Assembly (NCBI RefSeq): GCF_010892395.1
Contig: NZ_JAACKB010000402.1
Span: 1-7,181 of the forward strand
Direction of reading: 5' to 3'
Length of the DNA: 7,181 nucleotides
Origin: Sulfurovum sp. bin170
GTDB taxonomy: Bacteria > Campylobacterota > Campylobacteria > Campylobacterales > Sulfurovaceae
This document shows positions 6,142 through 7,181 of the stretch, one piece after another. The translations under genes and the position numbers were made by a program. The first letter of the stretch is position 1. Every line of letters begins with the position of its first letter. The notes beneath the pieces were generated by a model. That model saw only the letters and a list, made by a program, of their open reading frames with translations, had not been told where the DNA came from and did no database searches.

Positions 6142-7119
6142 TAGGTCAACTCCTCTTCTATCTTGATACAAAAACTCCAAATCTAAATTAACCTCATAAG
6201 AGGAGTTATGAGAAGATAGTTTTGGAGTCTGATACTGTAAAATCCAATCAATTTTATCTCGAAGAGCATTTAACATCCCTGCCCCACCCTCTACAAATAT
6301 AAAAGATGGTTTATCAAAATCTTCTAATTTATCTGTGACTTTCACCTCTCGACCCTCAATAGAAAATAGAGCTATCTCTCTATCAAAATTATCCTCTTTT
6401 GAATAGATAGTAATATCAGGTGCATTATCACCTGTAAACCGACAATCAAGAGTAGGTCTATCAACTCTAACTGTATTGCCACCAATCATCATAAGAGAAC
6501 AGACAGCACGAAACTGATGCACATGCCTAAGCGACTCTTTAGAGCTTAGATACCCCCCACCAATCTTACCATTGGATGTTTGAGCTATCTTAAAAAGCAC
6601 AAAAGCCCTCTTCTGCCAAATCAAAAATGGCTCTAAAAGTTCCAATGCTTCTTTTTCACAAACAGAGGTCTCAACCTCTATCCCCTGCTCCCTCAATCTC
6701 TCCAAACCACCACCATGCCCTTTGATAGGGTCAAGAGTAGCTATAATAACTTTTTTGGGTCTGATATGAGCCAAAAGTGAAGCACAAGAGGGGGTCTGAC
6801 CCCTATGGGAACACGGCTCTAAGGTTACAAAGATAGTACAATTGGAGAAGAAGTTTTTAGGCAATGAATATAAAAATTCATGGGCTTTGTGAGAGTCAAA
6901 TTTATCAAACGAAAATTCTTGTTTTGAGATAAATTTATAGGCTTCAAGCAGTGCCAAGACCTCAGCATGAGAAGTTCCTGCTTTTTGATGGGCTTCTATA
7001 GCTATGATTTCACCATTGCAACTCACCAATGCCCCAACAGCTGGATTTGGGTAAGTTCGAAGTTGGTATTGCCATGCTTTTTTTATGGCTAGGGTCATGT
7101 AGATTTCATTACTATTCAT
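6118..7119 (-). CDS. ribD: Bifunctional riboflavin biosynthesis deaminase/reductase
   Basis: RibD carries out two consecutive cytoplasmic steps of riboflavin synthesis: deamination of the pyrimidine ring of 2,5-diamino-6-ribosylamino-pyrimidinone 5'-phosphate, then NADPH-dependent reduction of the ribosyl side chain. The N-terminal deaminase domain shows zinc ligands H51 (HAEV, 51-54), C103 and C112 (PCSHRGQTPSC, 102-112), with catalytic E53. The reductase domain begins near residue 172, with FKIAQTSNGKI (176-186), GGNTVRVDRPTLDCR (213-227) and VEGGAGML (276-283). At 333 residues it is somewhat short for the family, yet the deaminase domain contains about 25-30 extra residues between the HAE and PCSH motifs compared with E. 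coli RibD. The start has GGAG 7 nt upstream. No other rib genes are in view. The 3' end overlaps the EI24-like gene by 24 bp. Confidence 0.96.
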   Translation of the reverse strand: MNSNEIYMTLAIKKAWQYQLRTYPNPAVGALVSCNGEIIAIEAHQKAGTSHAEVLALLEAYKFISKQEFSFDKFDSHKAHEFLYSLPKNFFSNCTIFVTLEPCSHRGQTPSCASLLAHIRPKKVIIATLDPIKGHGGGLERLREQGIEVETSVCEKEALELLEPFLIWQKRAFVLFKIAQTSNGKIGGGYLSSKESLRHVHQFRAVCSLMMIGGNTVRVDRPTLDCRFTGDNAPDITIYSKEDNFDREIALFSIEGREVKVTDKLEDFDKPSFIFVEGGAGMLNALRDKIDWILQYQTPKLSSHNSSYEVNLDLEFLYQDRRGVDLLLWNRVT

Positions 7120-7130
7120 TAATAATCTCC

Positions 7131-7154
7131 GTAGGGTGCGATTGCCATCGCACC
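7131..7154 (+). repeat. GTAG-type REP hairpin in the ribD leader
   Basis: GTAG is followed directly by a perfect 8-bp stem, GGTGCGAT and ATCGCACC, around a TGCC loop. A GTAG/GTGG tetranucleotide beside a small GC-rich hairpin is the hallmark of REP sequences handled by REP-associated tyrosine transposases (RAYTs). It lies just upstream of the ribD ribosome binding site (GGAG at 7130-7127 on the minus strand). It is a different family from the other repeats here. A T-rich stretch follows on the plus strand, so it might also end a rightward transcript, but none is present. Confidence 0.6.
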
Positions 7155-7161
7155 TTTAATT

Positions 7162-7167
7162 TTTATA
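7162..7167 (-). promoter_or_regulatory. Weak candidate -10 box for ribD
   Basis: TATAAA on the minus strand lies upstream of the GTAG hairpin. If used, transcription would start near 7155 and the ribD mRNA would begin with the hairpin. The window ends too soon to examine further upstream. Confidence 0.25.
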
Positions 7168-7181
7168 AAGAAAATATTACA

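Noticed and set aside
7120..7181. FMN riboswitch upstream of ribD
   Set aside because: Only 62 bp are available and none of the conserved FMN-aptamer segments is visible; the hairpin is explained better as a GTAG-type REP.

Overview
The window looks like chromosomal DNA of an AT-rich Campylobacterota (epsilonproteobacterial) species, most likely a sulfur-oxidising Sulfurimonas/Sulfurovum-like lineage. The reasons are strong A/T bias with many AAA, ATA, CTA and AGA codons, a class I IlvC whose sequence strongly resembles the Campylobacter type, a RibD with an extended deaminase domain, and promoters that show a good TATAAT but no clear -35. The genus is inference; no search was possible.

Layout: (1) 1-107, minus: the first 35 codons of an unidentified membrane-anchored protein that runs off the left edge. 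(2) 191-739, plus: a stand-alone Uma2-family (PD-(D/E)XK-like) protein, divergent from the first gene. (3) 740-1029: a gene-free stretch filled by a nested cluster of palindromic repeat units. (4) 1030-2730, plus: a Pif1-like superfamily 1B helicase with a C-terminal HTH. (5) 2731-2825: one complete 51-bp repeat unit between convergent genes. (6) 2826-3851, minus: ilvC (branched-chain amino acid synthesis). (7) 3852-3966: divergent promoter region. (8) 3967-6141, plus: nfeD-like, SPFH (stomatin/QmcA-like) and EI24/CysZ-like membrane genes, with a tandem pair of repeat units between nfeD and SPFH. (9) 6118-7119, minus: ribD (riboflavin synthesis), overlapping the EI24 gene tail-to-tail, with a GTAG-type REP hairpin in its leader.

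Functionally this is mostly ordinary housekeeping: IlvC and RibD are biosynthetic enzymes, and NfeD plus SPFH form a known membrane-scaffold pair. The unusual content is between the genes. A modular dispersed repeat occurs as six full or partial units in three of the intergenic gaps. Each full unit has fixed ends (GGAAYCGG and CGGTTCC in one orientation), a GGCTNNAGCC arm, a variable linker, and a second arm that is one of two different 10-bp palindromes, GACTTCAGTC or GTGTTTACAC. Swapping one palindrome for another while keeping the symmetry suggests that structure is under selection. Two loci also share the same two-unit arrangement with a related ~21-nt spacer. I see no complete defence system, CRISPR array, prophage or transposase.
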